From: Marthasterias glacialis
Taxonomy: Eukaryota > Echinodermata > Asteroidea > Forcipulatida > Asteriidae
Length of the DNA stretch: 64,000 nt
Reading direction: 5' to 3'
Assembly: GCA_911728455.2 (NCBI GenBank)
Contig: OU452228.1
Location: 13,964,104-14,028,103, forward strand
Shown here: piece by piece, positions 54,401 through 64,000 of the stretch
Layout of the letters: each line of letters starts with the position of its first letter
Numbering within the stretch: the stretch's first letter is position 1
Made by a program: the position numbers and the translations under genes
Notes under the pieces: model-generated
Seen by the model: only the letters and a program-made list of their open reading frames with translations
Told to the model about the DNA's origin: nothing
Database searches by the model: none

Positions 54401-57400
54401 GTTGTGCCAGCAGTACTCTCAAAGAAAAATGATTCCGGCAGTTCCGAGAAAATCCTTTCAGGCTGGCAGGAAAAACATGGAAGATTCCGGGCGGCAACCA
54501 ATTAATGATAACAGAGCGACCATCAATCCAATGAAAGGTTAATCTTGAGCTGATAGAGTTTACTTACCATTGATGATAGCATCAGCAGCAAGATGTTTAA
54601 TGATGACAGAATGACCATCATTCCAATGACCAGCCTCCAATAGATGCCAGGCCTCCTGATGAGGGCGCTTTTCATAATGAGCCTTCAATGCCTGAAATAT
54701 AACGAGACATTTATATAGCGCATTATGCAGGAGCCTCTTTGCGCAATCAACACTGAACATAAAACAAATAAATACATAAAGTAAAGTAACAAAAATGTAA
54801 ATTCAAACAAGTGATTTTTAAAAGTTGTTTGAAAATCAGAACAGAGTCAGCTTGATGAATACGAAGAGGTAAGTCATTCCACAATGAAGGTGAAGGCTCT
54901 TTGACCATAGAATGTAGTAGAAACAGTAGTCTGCATCAGTAAGGATTGGCCAGCAGAATGAAGAGGGCAAGCAGGAGTATAGTTATGCAGACGTTTAGAT
55001 ATAACAGTCAGGTGATAGTCCATGGAGAGCTTTGAAAGTGAGGAGATATACCTTATATGTGATACGCATTTTAATCAGGAGCCAAGGGAGATCATGTAAG
55101 ATGGGTGTTATATGTTGGGAACCAGGGACTGATTTCACAAAGAGCTAAGATTGATCTTAACTGCAGATCAATCTTAATTGCTAAGCAAAGTTTGATGTCA
55201 CAATACAAATCACTATGGTAATACTGACAACTCATCTTAAGATGAATCTTAGTGCTTTGTGAAATCGACCCCAGGCGTGCGTGAGACAAGGCGAGCAGCG
55301 GTGTTTTGAGCGCGTTGAAAGGCAACACATGGAACCAATTCTAAGAAATTTCAGTCTCTACCACATGGGGAGTATGAGGAAAATATCAACATCTTTGAAA
55401 TAAAACAACACATTCATGTTTTTACCTTAGCTTCATTGATCCACTTTACCGGCACATGGAGTTGATTGACCAGGAACCTTTCCTTAGCAGAATTCTCTTC
55501 ACTTCTCTTCAATGCACACTGTCGCATTAAAAGTTCCTTCACCACAAACTCACGCCTGTACCAACGTCAATCATTTCAAATCAAGATATAAATGGATAGA
55601 AAACTCTCATTTAACGATTGTACAATGCTACATGGCTCTATATGATCATTCTTTGATTATCAATCTTTGTTTTTGTATGTGAACATTTCTGTTTGGTCTG
55701 TTTTTACAAATCCATAACACCAAGGCTATAGACCTTTATCATGGTGCGGCCATCTTGATTTTCTCCCATTCAAACCAATGTAACCAAACCGAGGCTGGAA
55801 GGGCAAATAGTCTGGTTCCTTTTTGTACAATGAATATTAGCATCTATTACTGTTATTGGATACAGAGAACATGACCAAGATGGTGGCAGCATGATCAAGG
55901 TCAATATCATGGTGCGGCCATCTTGATGTTCTCCCATTCAAACCAATGTAACCAAACCGAGGCTGGAAGGGCAAATAGTCTGGTTCCTTTTTGTACAATG
56001 AATATTAGCATCTATTACTGTTATTGGATACAGAGAACATGACCAAGATGGTGGCAGCATGATCAAGGTCAATATCATGGTGCGGCCATCTTGATGTTCT
56101 CCCAATCATACCAAAGTAACCAAACCGAGGCTGGAAGGGCAAATAGTCTGGTTCCTTTTTGTACAATAAATATTAGCATCTATTACTGCTATTGGATACA
56201 GAGAACATGACCAAGATGGTGGCAGCATGATAAAGGTCAATTATGGATATGGGCAAAACACTTGTACTAATTTATAATTAAAGCCCCAGCTCAACATTGG
56301 TAAGAAAGAAAAACACAATGTTCACAGAGTGACTTATCCCTTACATGGTGTAAAGATAATGATGGTAGAAAACCTTCCTTGAAATATTTCTGCCTGAAGT
56401 TTTATCGATTTTGAATAATAAATGAATTAGGATCCAAAATTAATTTTTCGTCTCATGTGAGACACCAAAATCTGCCTAAGAATGCGTACAAAAATGCTGA
56501 ATGTTTTTTTACCGTTTTCTAGCAAACGCAACAATGAAATGAGCTGAAATTTTCACAGGTTGGTTTCATTACATATATCTTGATTTGTGCAAAGAATGGA
56601 AGCATTTACAGTCAGTTTACCAATGTTGAGCTGGGGCTTTAACACCTTGACTGCCATGCATAATTTCACATGGCATTCCCATTTGCCAAGTGTTATGCGC
56701 ATGCTCGCATACTGAGTAGGTACTAACTTAAATAATTTGAATATAAACCTTTTATAGAAGCATGTCCTCACCACTGCCAGCAGTATATTTATTGCGCCCT
56801 CAGTGATGCCAGTGTATTTTATTTACAATGCAAAGACCTTTCATTCTCTACGAGTATACTCGTAGTGGCAGCAAGTGGAACACCTGTTAGTACGAGTATA
56901 CTCGTAGTTGGCAGTCAACGTGTTAAAGCACTTTTATCAGACTTGTATAAAGAAAATCCAGCCAAGGTGGCTGTAACTATCCCTGAATAATCACAAGGAG
57001 AATAAGAGAAATGAAAGTCTGTATGACCAGTGTAGAGTTTCAATGTCATGCATGAAAGACACGGAGGTAAACTACACTAGTTTGGTTTACTGTACGCACC
57101 ACTACACCACCAGAATGCAATGTATCATAATGCACACTGGCCGGCTTAATTGGATGCGAAGAGATGATTTCATTTTCTAATCAAGTTACATTTTGAAAAA
57201 AATAAGTTTCTGTTTATAAGTTGTAAACATTGCCCACAGTAACAACATTTGCAAGTGACCATAGAGCATTTACAGAAATTACAAGAAATAAAAACAACAG
57301 ATGAACATTTCTGCCGTTTCTTATAAACTACAGCTCTTCAGGAAAGAAATCTGAAAAGAAATCTCACCGGCAATCGTCTTGAATGTGCAGCAGAACAAAC

Positions 57401-60400
57401 ACAGCCCAGTGCCACAGTCCAAGCCCTTCAAGCTGTGAGGCAAAGCTAACATGAAGATGGTTCAGATCCTGCTCGGAGATGTGTGAGTAACCCACGGCTT
57501 GTAGAGCCTGTAAAATGTGCCAGCTGGGAAACAAAGATAAAGCTCTCATAACTCTCGTCTCAATGTCTGCACCCTTCTACATCTACATCTACGTCTATGA
57601 CAGTTCTTATCAAAACCTGTTCAGCACCTCAATGAGGGGGGGGGGGCTAATTGCAGCCAACCATGCCAGAAACACCGGGGCCAACCCCTTTTTCAATTCA
57701 CTTCAACTCAAAGTAACATTTATTTCCATGCTATCAAAATACATAAAAAATACCACTGATAAAAAGTAAGGCCAAAAGAAAGATAGGCAAACAAAGTAAA
57801 TTATAAATTATAAATTCTCCATAATATAAATAGAAACAAAACTTTAGAAACAGAACAAAAATAGGGTCAACAGAAAACGGATAGCATGGGGGCACTATCA
57901 GGAAGCCGAAGCTTGTATAGGAGTGCCTGAGAGACACAACAAAACAAAGAAGACAGGACGGGATGGGACAGGACAAAACAGGACATGACAGGGGAACATT
58001 AACATAGAATAAAGATCAGACTGAAAATCACAACATAGAAACAAAAAATCTCTTGGCGATAAGTGTTCTGGGTTCTTTTACGTGCATTAATAGATCTCAA
58101 TGCAACACACGGGACCGACGGCTTTACGTCCCATCCGAAGGATGAAGCAATAATGGTTAAGTGTCTTGCTTAATGACACAAGTGTCATGACCGGGACTCG
58201 AACCCACACTCTGCTGATCAGAAACACAAGAGCTCGAGTCCGGTGCCCTTAACTGCTCGGCCAAGACACGCCACGGAAAACTAATAATTAAGGTTACACG
58301 CATTTAACAAGTGATTAATACCCTGCAGTTTTAGTAAGAAAATAGCTAAGTTACAAAGAGAAAGATGGGAGTTTAGAATTGACGTTTTTGTTTTTAAATT
58401 CTGAGGGTTGCCCTTTACAGGGCAACATTAAAAAGGACAAGGGGAACAAGAACATAAAATTAGCCTTTTTGAGGTATGGCGGACACTATAGGAGTGCACT
58501 GTTTGGTTTGGGTGTATACAGACAAACGTACCCAAACCAAATAGTGTCCTGGTAATGTGTCCGCCATCTCAAAATGGCTTGTAACGTGTCCACCATTTTG
58601 AGATATGGTGGACACATTACTAGGGTTTGGTAAATTTGTATGTATACGCCAAAACAGAACAGTGCACTCATAATTTTGTAGTGTCTGCCATACCTCAAAA
58701 AGGCTAATGGACTCTAATGTAAAAAAAAAAACCCAAAAAACACACTACTTTTTCTCAACATTAAGCTCTTCAGATTGAGCTGCCAAATTGATCATTATCA
58801 ACACAAATCCTCTCGACCAACCTGAGCCTGTAGTCCAGCTGGTATGCTGTATGCGTAGTTGGTGCCAGCACTCTCTCCAATCTATGTGTGTGGTCAGTGT
58901 ACAGCTTGACCAGATGGTAACACATATCCCAAACCGTGTACCCATTTGTCTCTCCCTCCTCGTACCCCATGTCCCTTTCCTCTGGGTAGACCTCGGGGTT
59001 GTTCTCCATGTACGGGGGGCGTGGCACCGGGCAGTATCGGCCCAGAGGCGAGTCTCCTTGGAAGCCTTTCTCAAACTCTGCTAGAGCATCTTGGATGGGT
59101 GCTGTCGGTCGGCAAGCATGCCTGCAAGTGGATTAACAACAAGTACCAGTAATGCCTTACATGCAACAAACAAAAACTCTTGTTATACCATGATAACAGA
59201 TCGTGAATTTGTATTGGCCGAGAACCAATAATAATAATAATAAAAATTTGGGAGGCTAATCATTGTTACTCGCAGCTGAGAAGCTGAATTGTAAAGGACG
59301 CGGCTACACATGTTCCAGCTGCAGGCATTCAAGGGCGCCTTTGGCAGCCTGCCACATCAACCCATAAATGAACACGGAGCACAGCCTGGGATCAAAAGTG
59401 TTTGATTTTTCCGGAGGGAGGAAAACCGGATGGCCTGGAGAAAAAACCCTCATGGCACAGGAGAGAACCAACGCACAACTCTACTCACAAATGGCCCTAG
59501 CCAGGACTCGAACCCAGGGCACATTGGTGAGAGGCGAGCGCTCTACTTACAGGCCACCCCCATGTTCCCCAAAACTTGATCGTGCCCACTGTTGGTCTTT
59601 TCCACCGCCTTGTACAATATTAGAAATAGCCCTGAGTATGAGGTTGTAGGTAATTTCCTGTTTAAGTGTATGAATTTGTTCAAATAAACAACAAAATGCA
59701 ATGTTCAACCATAAATTAACAAAGAAATATAATCAGTAATTCATTTTATAATGTTTGTTTCCCCCCCCCCCTCCTGCAATCTATTACCATGGTATAACAA
59801 AACAATCGTTGCACACTGTGTGATGGGGTCCATGGGTTTTGTACACCCTCAGGGGCAAATGGCACCCTCAGCTTCGCCACGGGGGCCATTTGCCTCCTTG
59901 CCTGTACAAAACAAAAATGGACCCAGTCACAGCAACAATTGTATAATGGACAAGTTATGAGACTTTCACCTCCTTTCCCTTTATTAACAACATTACTGAA
60001 AAGTCTAAAACTGACAAGTCTGATGAGCTTACTAAATGGTCTGAATCTCATTTATAAGCCACTGTTTGACACACAACTCTCATTCCTAATGTCAGGGATG
60101 AGATGTGCCAATTGTGAAAATTCCTGAAAATGGCTTGCAGGCCTGGGTTCCCCCCTATTCTAGACCAAGAACCTCCCAGATTCAGGGGGGTTTACAGACT
60201 CTGCGCATCACCAGACAGACAAAACTACAGGTTTTGGACACAATGTGGACTGTTTCTTTCTCCCTTTGGTGATTGCTTCACTTCTTTCTCCCTTTGGTGA
60301 TTGCTTCACTTCTTTCAAGAAACTTTGAATGCTCAAGGAGATTTTGTGAAAATCCTGAAACCAGGAAAGATTCTGAGAAATCTCATGCCTGTAATGTACA

Positions 60401-62952
60401 AAAGCTAACTCAAAGCACATAACTTCATTCTGTCTGGGGAAAGAAAAAAAACATCTCTAAAAAATCTGTAAGACCAGTGTAGAGTTTCAACGTCATGAGT
60501 TGAAGACACCGAGAAAAACTACACTCGTTTGGTTTACTGTACGCACCACTACACCACCAGAATGCAATGTATCATAATGCACACTGGCCGGCTTAATTGG
60601 ATGCGAAACTACAAAACAAAATTATACTCAACATATTGATGTTGATCTCTTATCCCCAAAAACCCATCATTTGAAACATTAATCTTAACAAGTAATGAAT
60701 ATTAAAATACCAAAAACTAACCAGAGATGAACAGCGAGGGCTCTCTTCCAGTCCAAGCTCTGACAAGTATTGATGTTATCATGTGATGATTGCCACACAA
60801 GCTGACCAGCCAGTAGAGCATAGACATGCAGATATTCTGGAGCTATGAACTTATCAACCTGCAAGTTTAAACATTACAATGTTAATACAATCAGGTAACT
60901 TTTGGTAGTGTCAGCACCCAAGTGGAGTGCTGAGAAGTAGGTTCAGAAAGATAGATGACACACATGTTGGTTTATGACAACTCTCTTGTCTATCACGTAG
61001 TTGGTGATGTCCAAAGATTACAGAGCGCTGAAGGCGCAAGATGGTGGAACTGAAGCTGTATCTATTGTTGGACATGAAATAGGAATGGGCGCCATTTCAG
61101 CGAGTGGATGTTTTGTTTTCCATTGATAGCAATCGTCATTGTCTGCATTGTCAAAAAATTCAAGAGAACGACACAACAAACCTTGCTCGCTTTGCAAGGA
61201 TTTTTGCTGTCGTTACGTTCAGAAGCCAAGCTTTGCACTATGGGTCTGTTTCGCACCTCTTCATATACATTTTCTAGTGTTAGAGTATCAAAGCAGGAAA
61301 CAAGACTAAAATAACCAGTCTTAATCAGCTCCAGCCGTGTCTTCATCAACTGTTTAATACCAGGTAAACACGGTCATGTGACCCCCAGCAACCAATAGGA
61401 ATGCCTAAACTGGGTATTTATGAATTAAGAGTAAACACACTTCAAAAATGAGTATAAGGATGTGTGCAGTACTCAAAATAAATGGTTTGAAATTACACCT
61501 TACAATTATTTAGCAACTTCCTAAAAATTGCTTGATTTCTCCTCTTGATAGTGAAAATTCCCAGTGGCTGATGTCACCTTGACCTAATATAATCCTTAGG
61601 TATCTAGAGGACTTGGGTAAAGACATCTCAAACTGATCAACTTACGCCCATTTCGTGCCAGTCGCTCAGCTGCTTCGTGACTAACTGTTTGATTTCCTGG
61701 GTACTCCCTGCCTGAGCCAATAGTAGAGCAAGCCTGTGGTCACCTGACCTTTGGGCTGCTGCACAGGCCTCGCTGATTTGATTCCCAGTCAGTAATGAGA
61801 AGACTGCTTCAATGTGACCCATGTCCTAGGATAGAAATGAATTGAACAAAAAAAATTGGCAAATTACTGTGTGTAAATTTGTGTTTTTTAAAAAGAAATA
61901 CACCATGACTGAATGGGAGACTTTTGAGGACACTAGGTGGCAGCAGACTCACCAGGTAAATCCACTGTTCTCAGAAATGTGCGCATGCTCAGAACTACAC
62001 AAACGATGGAAATTTACCTGGTAAGTCTGCTGCCACCTAGCGTTCCAAAATCTCCCATTGATAACGTTCAATCTGTGTGTGATTTTGAGTGAAGTCAACG
62101 ATAAATCTTTAACTGTGAAGTCGATTTCCAGCATTTGTGTCTTTTCCTCTTACCTTGAATTTAGAGTCTTGTACCTCTCTGTTGATTCTCTTCCATGAGC
62201 CAGATGCCAGCCATTGTGAAAATGCTTCCCTTCGGGCCTTGTGGAATGGGTAACCAGACGGGTCAAGCTCTGAAGAAGAAAAAAACATCAGTTGCAAAAT
62301 CAAATATCCTCAGCCACTTCCATAATAAACTTACAATGCATCAAGCAAAATACAGCGATCATTTTGTTTAGTTTATACTCCAAACAGACAAATATAGATC
62401 ATAACATACTTGTTTACTTTCAAGGTAATTCCAATATTTAAATAACCACTTATTCCTCTATTGCCGAGTTTCAATTATATAGGTTTAAATCATCAAGAAG
62501 GAAACTTTAGTTTGTAGTACTAAGTTTTTGACCTTTGACTCTTTGGATCATCATTATCTCTAAAGGCCAATAGTCAACTTTAACAACTTGCTGGCATTTA
62601 CTTTGACCTCTTAATCTTTCAACTTCAACTTGCTGGCATTTACTTTGCTGGCAATTTGCTGGCATTTACTTTGACCTCTTAACGTTTTACACTTTGACCA
62701 TAAATGTTGACTACCTTGTTCATCTTCATCAGGTAAGCGTCCCCAAAGTGCCACCATGAGTTTCCAGACAAGCTGGCTATGTTCTAAGGTGTCCTCATCA
62801 GCGGTCAGTCTCTCTTGGGAATCCTTCATGGCTGTCTTAGCAAAGTCATGCAAACAGTCTACCCCAGGCTTAGGGACGAAAACCGGGCAAGTCTGGCTGA
62901 TAGAACAGATGCTGTGATGAAGCTGCACATCAAGGGAATGCTCATGGAGATC
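51429..62952 (-). CDS. NUP98: NUP98-NUP96, C-terminal NUP96 portion (partial, 11 coding exons, 610 aa)
   Basis: Minus-strand exons, all with GT/AG: 62952-62715, 62269-62154, 61825-61646, 60858-60722, 59121-58822, 57523-57368, 55555-55426, 54691-54568, 53944-53826, 52148-51966 and 51578-51429. The frame is continuous for 611 codons including TAA. Recognisable Nup96 segments include the early block ending WKLMVALWGRLPD, the exon 61825-61646 block rich in small-residue helices (SEACAAAQRSGDHRLALLLA), and the C-terminal LPMPEDYGLQELRELTRSY typical of vertebrate NUP98 C-termini. This is the alpha-helical ACE1-type solenoid of Nup96, a core member of the Y (Nup107-160) complex of the nuclear pore scaffold. 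In the family it is made as a NUP98-NUP96 precursor and cut by NUP98 autoproteolysis; that site and the FG-repeat half lie right of the window. Introns are loaded with MITEs. The stop codon sits inside the first unit of a 67-bp minisatellite. Confidence 0.95.
51868..51950. mobile_element. Truncated taatagacctt MITE next to a NUP98 exon
   Basis: Reads caatagaccttacagatatg, then gcgcccc, gaggtcaaaac, ggccgtaagttta and aaaatggctgtgc. This matches the right part of 17,931-18,462 in reverse and stops about 15 bases from the exon donor at 51,966. Confidence 0.6.
52372..52525. mobile_element. 154-bp TTAA-ended MITE (family I)
   Basis: TTAACTCTTTGACTCT at the left and AGAGTGAAAGAGTTAA at the right: 16-bp TIRs with one mismatch. 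TTAA at both ends suggests piggyBac-type insertion. Confidence 0.75.
53390..53532 (+). repeat. About 140-bp repeat family J, copy 1
   Basis: Starts ctgtaagaccagtgtagag and ends gcttaattggatgcgaag, with a near-palindromic gtaaactacactagtttgg core. Flanks 53,287-53,389 and 53,533-53,570 also match copy 4. Confidence 0.9.
53565..53760 (-). mobile_element. SINE body fragment with (ATT)n tail
   Basis: Matches 59,225-59,405 (gggaggctaatcat, actcgcagctgagaagctga, gcaggcattcaagggcgcct, cacggagcacagcc) but lacks the tRNA-like head. Confidence 0.7.
54290..54510. repeat. Dispersed repeat family H, copy 2 (NUP98 intron)
   Basis: Counterpart of 32,540-32,760 (ttttgcaattcacggtg, gtcaagtcaagg, gattccggca, gcggcaac). 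Confidence 0.65.
55126..55271. mobile_element. MITE family D, complete
   Basis: Ends ctgatttcacaaagagctaa and the opposite-strand gtcgatttcacaaagcacta form the inverted repeats. It lies in a NUP98 intron. Confidence 0.7.
55727..56242. repeat. Tandem triplication of MITE family E (167-bp period)
   Basis: atcatggtgcggcca begins at 55,739, 55,906 and 56,073, exactly 167 bp apart. Only the outer ends keep full termini; the internal junctions read gatcaaggtcaatatcatgg. It lies in a NUP98 intron. Confidence 0.85.
56278..56642. mobile_element. 365-bp TTAA-ended MITE (family B), complete
   Basis: TTAAAGCCCCAGCTCAACAT and its near-perfect inverse (ending ctggggctttaa) form the termini. TTAA is at 56,278-56,281 and 56,639-56,642. 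Confidence 0.85.
56639..56926. mobile_element. 288-bp TTAA-ended MITE sharing TTAA with its neighbour
   Basis: TTAACACCTTGACTGCCA at the left and TGGCAGTCAACGTGTTAA at the right. Two copies of the palindrome tacgagtatactcgta lie inside (about 56,848 and 56,891). Its left TTAA is the right TTAA of family B. Confidence 0.8.
57019..57161 (+). repeat. Repeat family J, copy 2
   Basis: Same sequence with few changes (catgcatgaaagacacggag). Flanks are unrelated. Confidence 0.9.
57637..57646 (+). repeat. Homopolymer G run
   Basis: About ten G in an intron of NUP98. Similar G or C runs lie at 36,890-36,902 and 59,761-59,771. Confidence 0.7.
58050..58275 (-). mobile_element. tRNA-derived SINE (Leu/Ser-like head) in a NUP98 intron
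   Basis: The minus strand carries ttggccgagcagttaagggc (A box) and gggttcgagtcccggtcatg (B box), then gacacttgtgtcattaagca. It is in sense with NUP98. Confidence 0.8.
58461..58706. mobile_element. 246-bp nested foldback MITE (NUP98 intron)
   Basis: Outer arms tagcctttttgaggtatggc and the same on the other strand; inner arms gtgtccgccatctcaaaatgg and ccattttgagatatggtgg form a second hairpin. Confidence 0.85.
59225..59565 (-). mobile_element. tRNA-derived SINE with (ATT)n tail, in sense in a NUP98 intron
   Basis: On the minus strand: agagcgctcgcctctcacc and ctgggttcgagtcctggct (B box), a cctccggaaaaatcaaacac linker, the body, then (ATT)n at 59,225-59,243. Confidence 0.8.
59802..59942. mobile_element. 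141-bp foldback MITE (NUP98 intron)
   Basis: Ends acaatcgttgcacactgtg and the opposite-strand acaattgttgctgtgactg, then gggtccat and gttttgtaca in both arms. Confidence 0.75.
60257..60318 (+). repeat. Two-unit 31-bp tandem repeat
   Basis: tctccctttggtgattgctt plus cacttcttt repeated back to back. Confidence 0.85.
60466..60607 (+). repeat. Repeat family J, copy 3
   Basis: Same boundaries (ctgtaagaccagtg ... ttggatgcgaa); unrelated flanks. Confidence 0.9.
61012..61175. mobile_element. MITE family C, partial, in a NUP98 intron
   Basis: Begins ccaaagattacagagcgc and matches the complete element through attgatagcaat and cattgtctgcattg; the far end is lost. Confidence 0.7.
61913..62058. mobile_element. 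146-bp foldback MITE family G, copy 2 (NUP98 intron)
   Basis: Near-identical structure to 30,898-31,044 (atgggagacttttgagg, ggtggcagcagact, inverse ctgctgccacctag, ctcccat). Confidence 0.85.
62570..62700 (+). repeat. Short tandem repeats of a tgctggcatttacttt word
   Basis: cttgctggcatttactttg occurs three times between 62,587 and 62,675, with gacctcttaa after two of them. It adjoins the donor of the 62,952-62,715 NUP98 exon. Confidence 0.8.
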
Positions 62953-63039
62953 CTAAAAAAGTCCAACAAATCAATAAATCCGTCAACACCAGTAATAATT
63001 CTCAGGAACAAACTACTTTGCTGTGGATTGTTTTGCCCA

Positions 63040-63215
63040 TACATCGATGTGTGCTAAGCACTATATACTTAGTACTTTCCCCAAGTCCTGTGAACAAAAT
63101 CCACAGGCACATTACTCGGGTGGGATTCAAACCCATGACCTTTGCCATTCTAGTCCAGATGTCTCAAGCACCAGATCACCAAGCGTGCCCAGTAGCTAGG
63201 GGCAGTTCGAATCCT
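63040..63215 (-). mobile_element. tRNA-derived SINE, partial
   Basis: The minus strand reads tggtgatctggtgcttgaga, gggtttgaatcccaccc (B box), then gtgcctgtggattttgttca. It lies in the NUP98 intron left of the window edge. Confidence 0.6.
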
Positions 63216-63498
63216 ATATATTAACAGCGAATCTAATAGTATACAGTGCTTCAACAAACATCGGTGTATGGGTAACTATTCTTATCCCTGGTGCAAATTT
63301 AACATCTGTTAAAATACTTTTCAGTGCGAAGTTTTAAAAAAGGTTCCTTAAAAATTTGTCCATTCCCCGTGTACCTTCGTCAAATACAAAATATCCAAAC
63401 AAGTGTACTGAACCAAGGCTGCAAATCATAGATTTGCCATATTAAAAAGATTTGTTACAATTATTAAAACAATTTAAAAGCTACATTGATAACAGTAA

Positions 63499-63641
63499 CT
63501 GTAAGACCAGTGTAGAGTTTCAATGTCATGAGTTGAAGACACCGAAGTAAACTACGCTAGTTTGATTTACTGTACGCACCACTACACCACCAGAATGCAA
63601 TGTATCATAATGCATACTGGCCGGCTTAATTGGATGCGAAG
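63499..63641 (+). repeat. Repeat family J, copy 4
   Basis: Same core; the flanks (63,417-63,498 and 63,642-63,680) are shared with copy 1, so these two belong to a longer repeat. Confidence 0.9.
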
Positions 63642-63817
63642 TTTCAAGATTATAAATATTAAACTACCTCTATTTAGTCAATAGAAACCTTCAGCATGGT
63701 AACTTTGCACTCAAATAAGGATGATTGGCCCCACACTAGGTAATTTGGGTTTAGTAGTGCTGGTCCATCGAACTCAAGCAAAACCAAGGAAATGAATGGG
63801 GGCTTAACAATCAGATA

Positions 63818-63935
63818 TTACTCTTTATTGATATCAAGCAATAAAACACAAGAGAAACTGACTTTATTCACCCCTAAATTGATTGAAAAAATTACCCAGT
63901 CAGTTTCCCTTGTGGTTTATTGCTTGATATTTAAA
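63818..63935. mobile_element. Foldback element (ttgatatcaagcaataaa arms)
   Basis: ttgatatcaagcaataaaac and the inverse gtggtttattgcttgatatt, with paired caagngaaactgact. The arms are shared with the leaders at 2,507 and 21,334. Confidence 0.75.
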
Positions 63936-64000
63936 ATAAGAAAGTAGCATCCCCCTTATGGTGGTCCCGGTGTTGCTGCTTCCCAGGTTATATCCATAGA

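Noticed and set aside
58745-59074. Arg/Trp-rich minus-strand open frame
   Set aside because: It is an alternative frame of the NUP98 exon at 59,121-58,822, whose correct frame continues from and into the neighbouring exons.

Overview
The window is eukaryotic genomic DNA, AT-rich and intron-dense. It fits a marine deuterostome invertebrate, most likely an echinoderm such as a sea star. The evidence is vertebrate-like exon structures for SLC36 and NUP98/NUP96, together with dense short inverted-repeat elements and tRNA-derived SINEs of the kind common in echinoderm genomes. The species cannot be fixed from the sequence alone. No bacterial, viral or CRISPR features were seen.

Three protein genes are supported exon by exon. 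(1) 1,627-10,026, minus strand: the first eight coding exons of an SLC36 proton-coupled amino-acid transporter, which continues off the left edge. (2) 24,899-33,714, plus strand: a complete ten-coding-exon SLC36 paralogue of 489 residues, with the same intron phases and nearly the same exon lengths. (3) 51,429-62,952, minus strand: the last eleven coding exons (610 residues) of NUP98-NUP96, ending in a natural stop; the NUP98 half lies beyond the right edge. The two SLC36 genes diverge head to head, and the plus-strand copy converges on NUP98.

Between and inside the genes the sequence is almost all repeats. The largest is a pair of inverted 6-7 kb arms (10,497-16,740 and 40,752-47,905) that enclose a 24 kb block containing the entire plus-strand SLC36 gene. 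This layout could allow inversion or gene conversion. Many foldback MITE families (several with clear target duplications, some nested or back to back at TTAA), four kinds of tRNA-derived SINE, one decayed L1/Tx1-type LINE 3' end, minisatellites and short direct duplications fill the introns and intergenic DNA.

The most unusual observations are: mosaic identity between the SLC36 paralogues (114 of 114 bases identical, next to 24 of 46), suggesting gene conversion; a 67-bp minisatellite that begins inside the last codons of NUP98; a 25-bp intronic array in SLC36 carrying AATAAA in every unit; the inversion-prone arms; and a repeat family with a hammerhead-like core.
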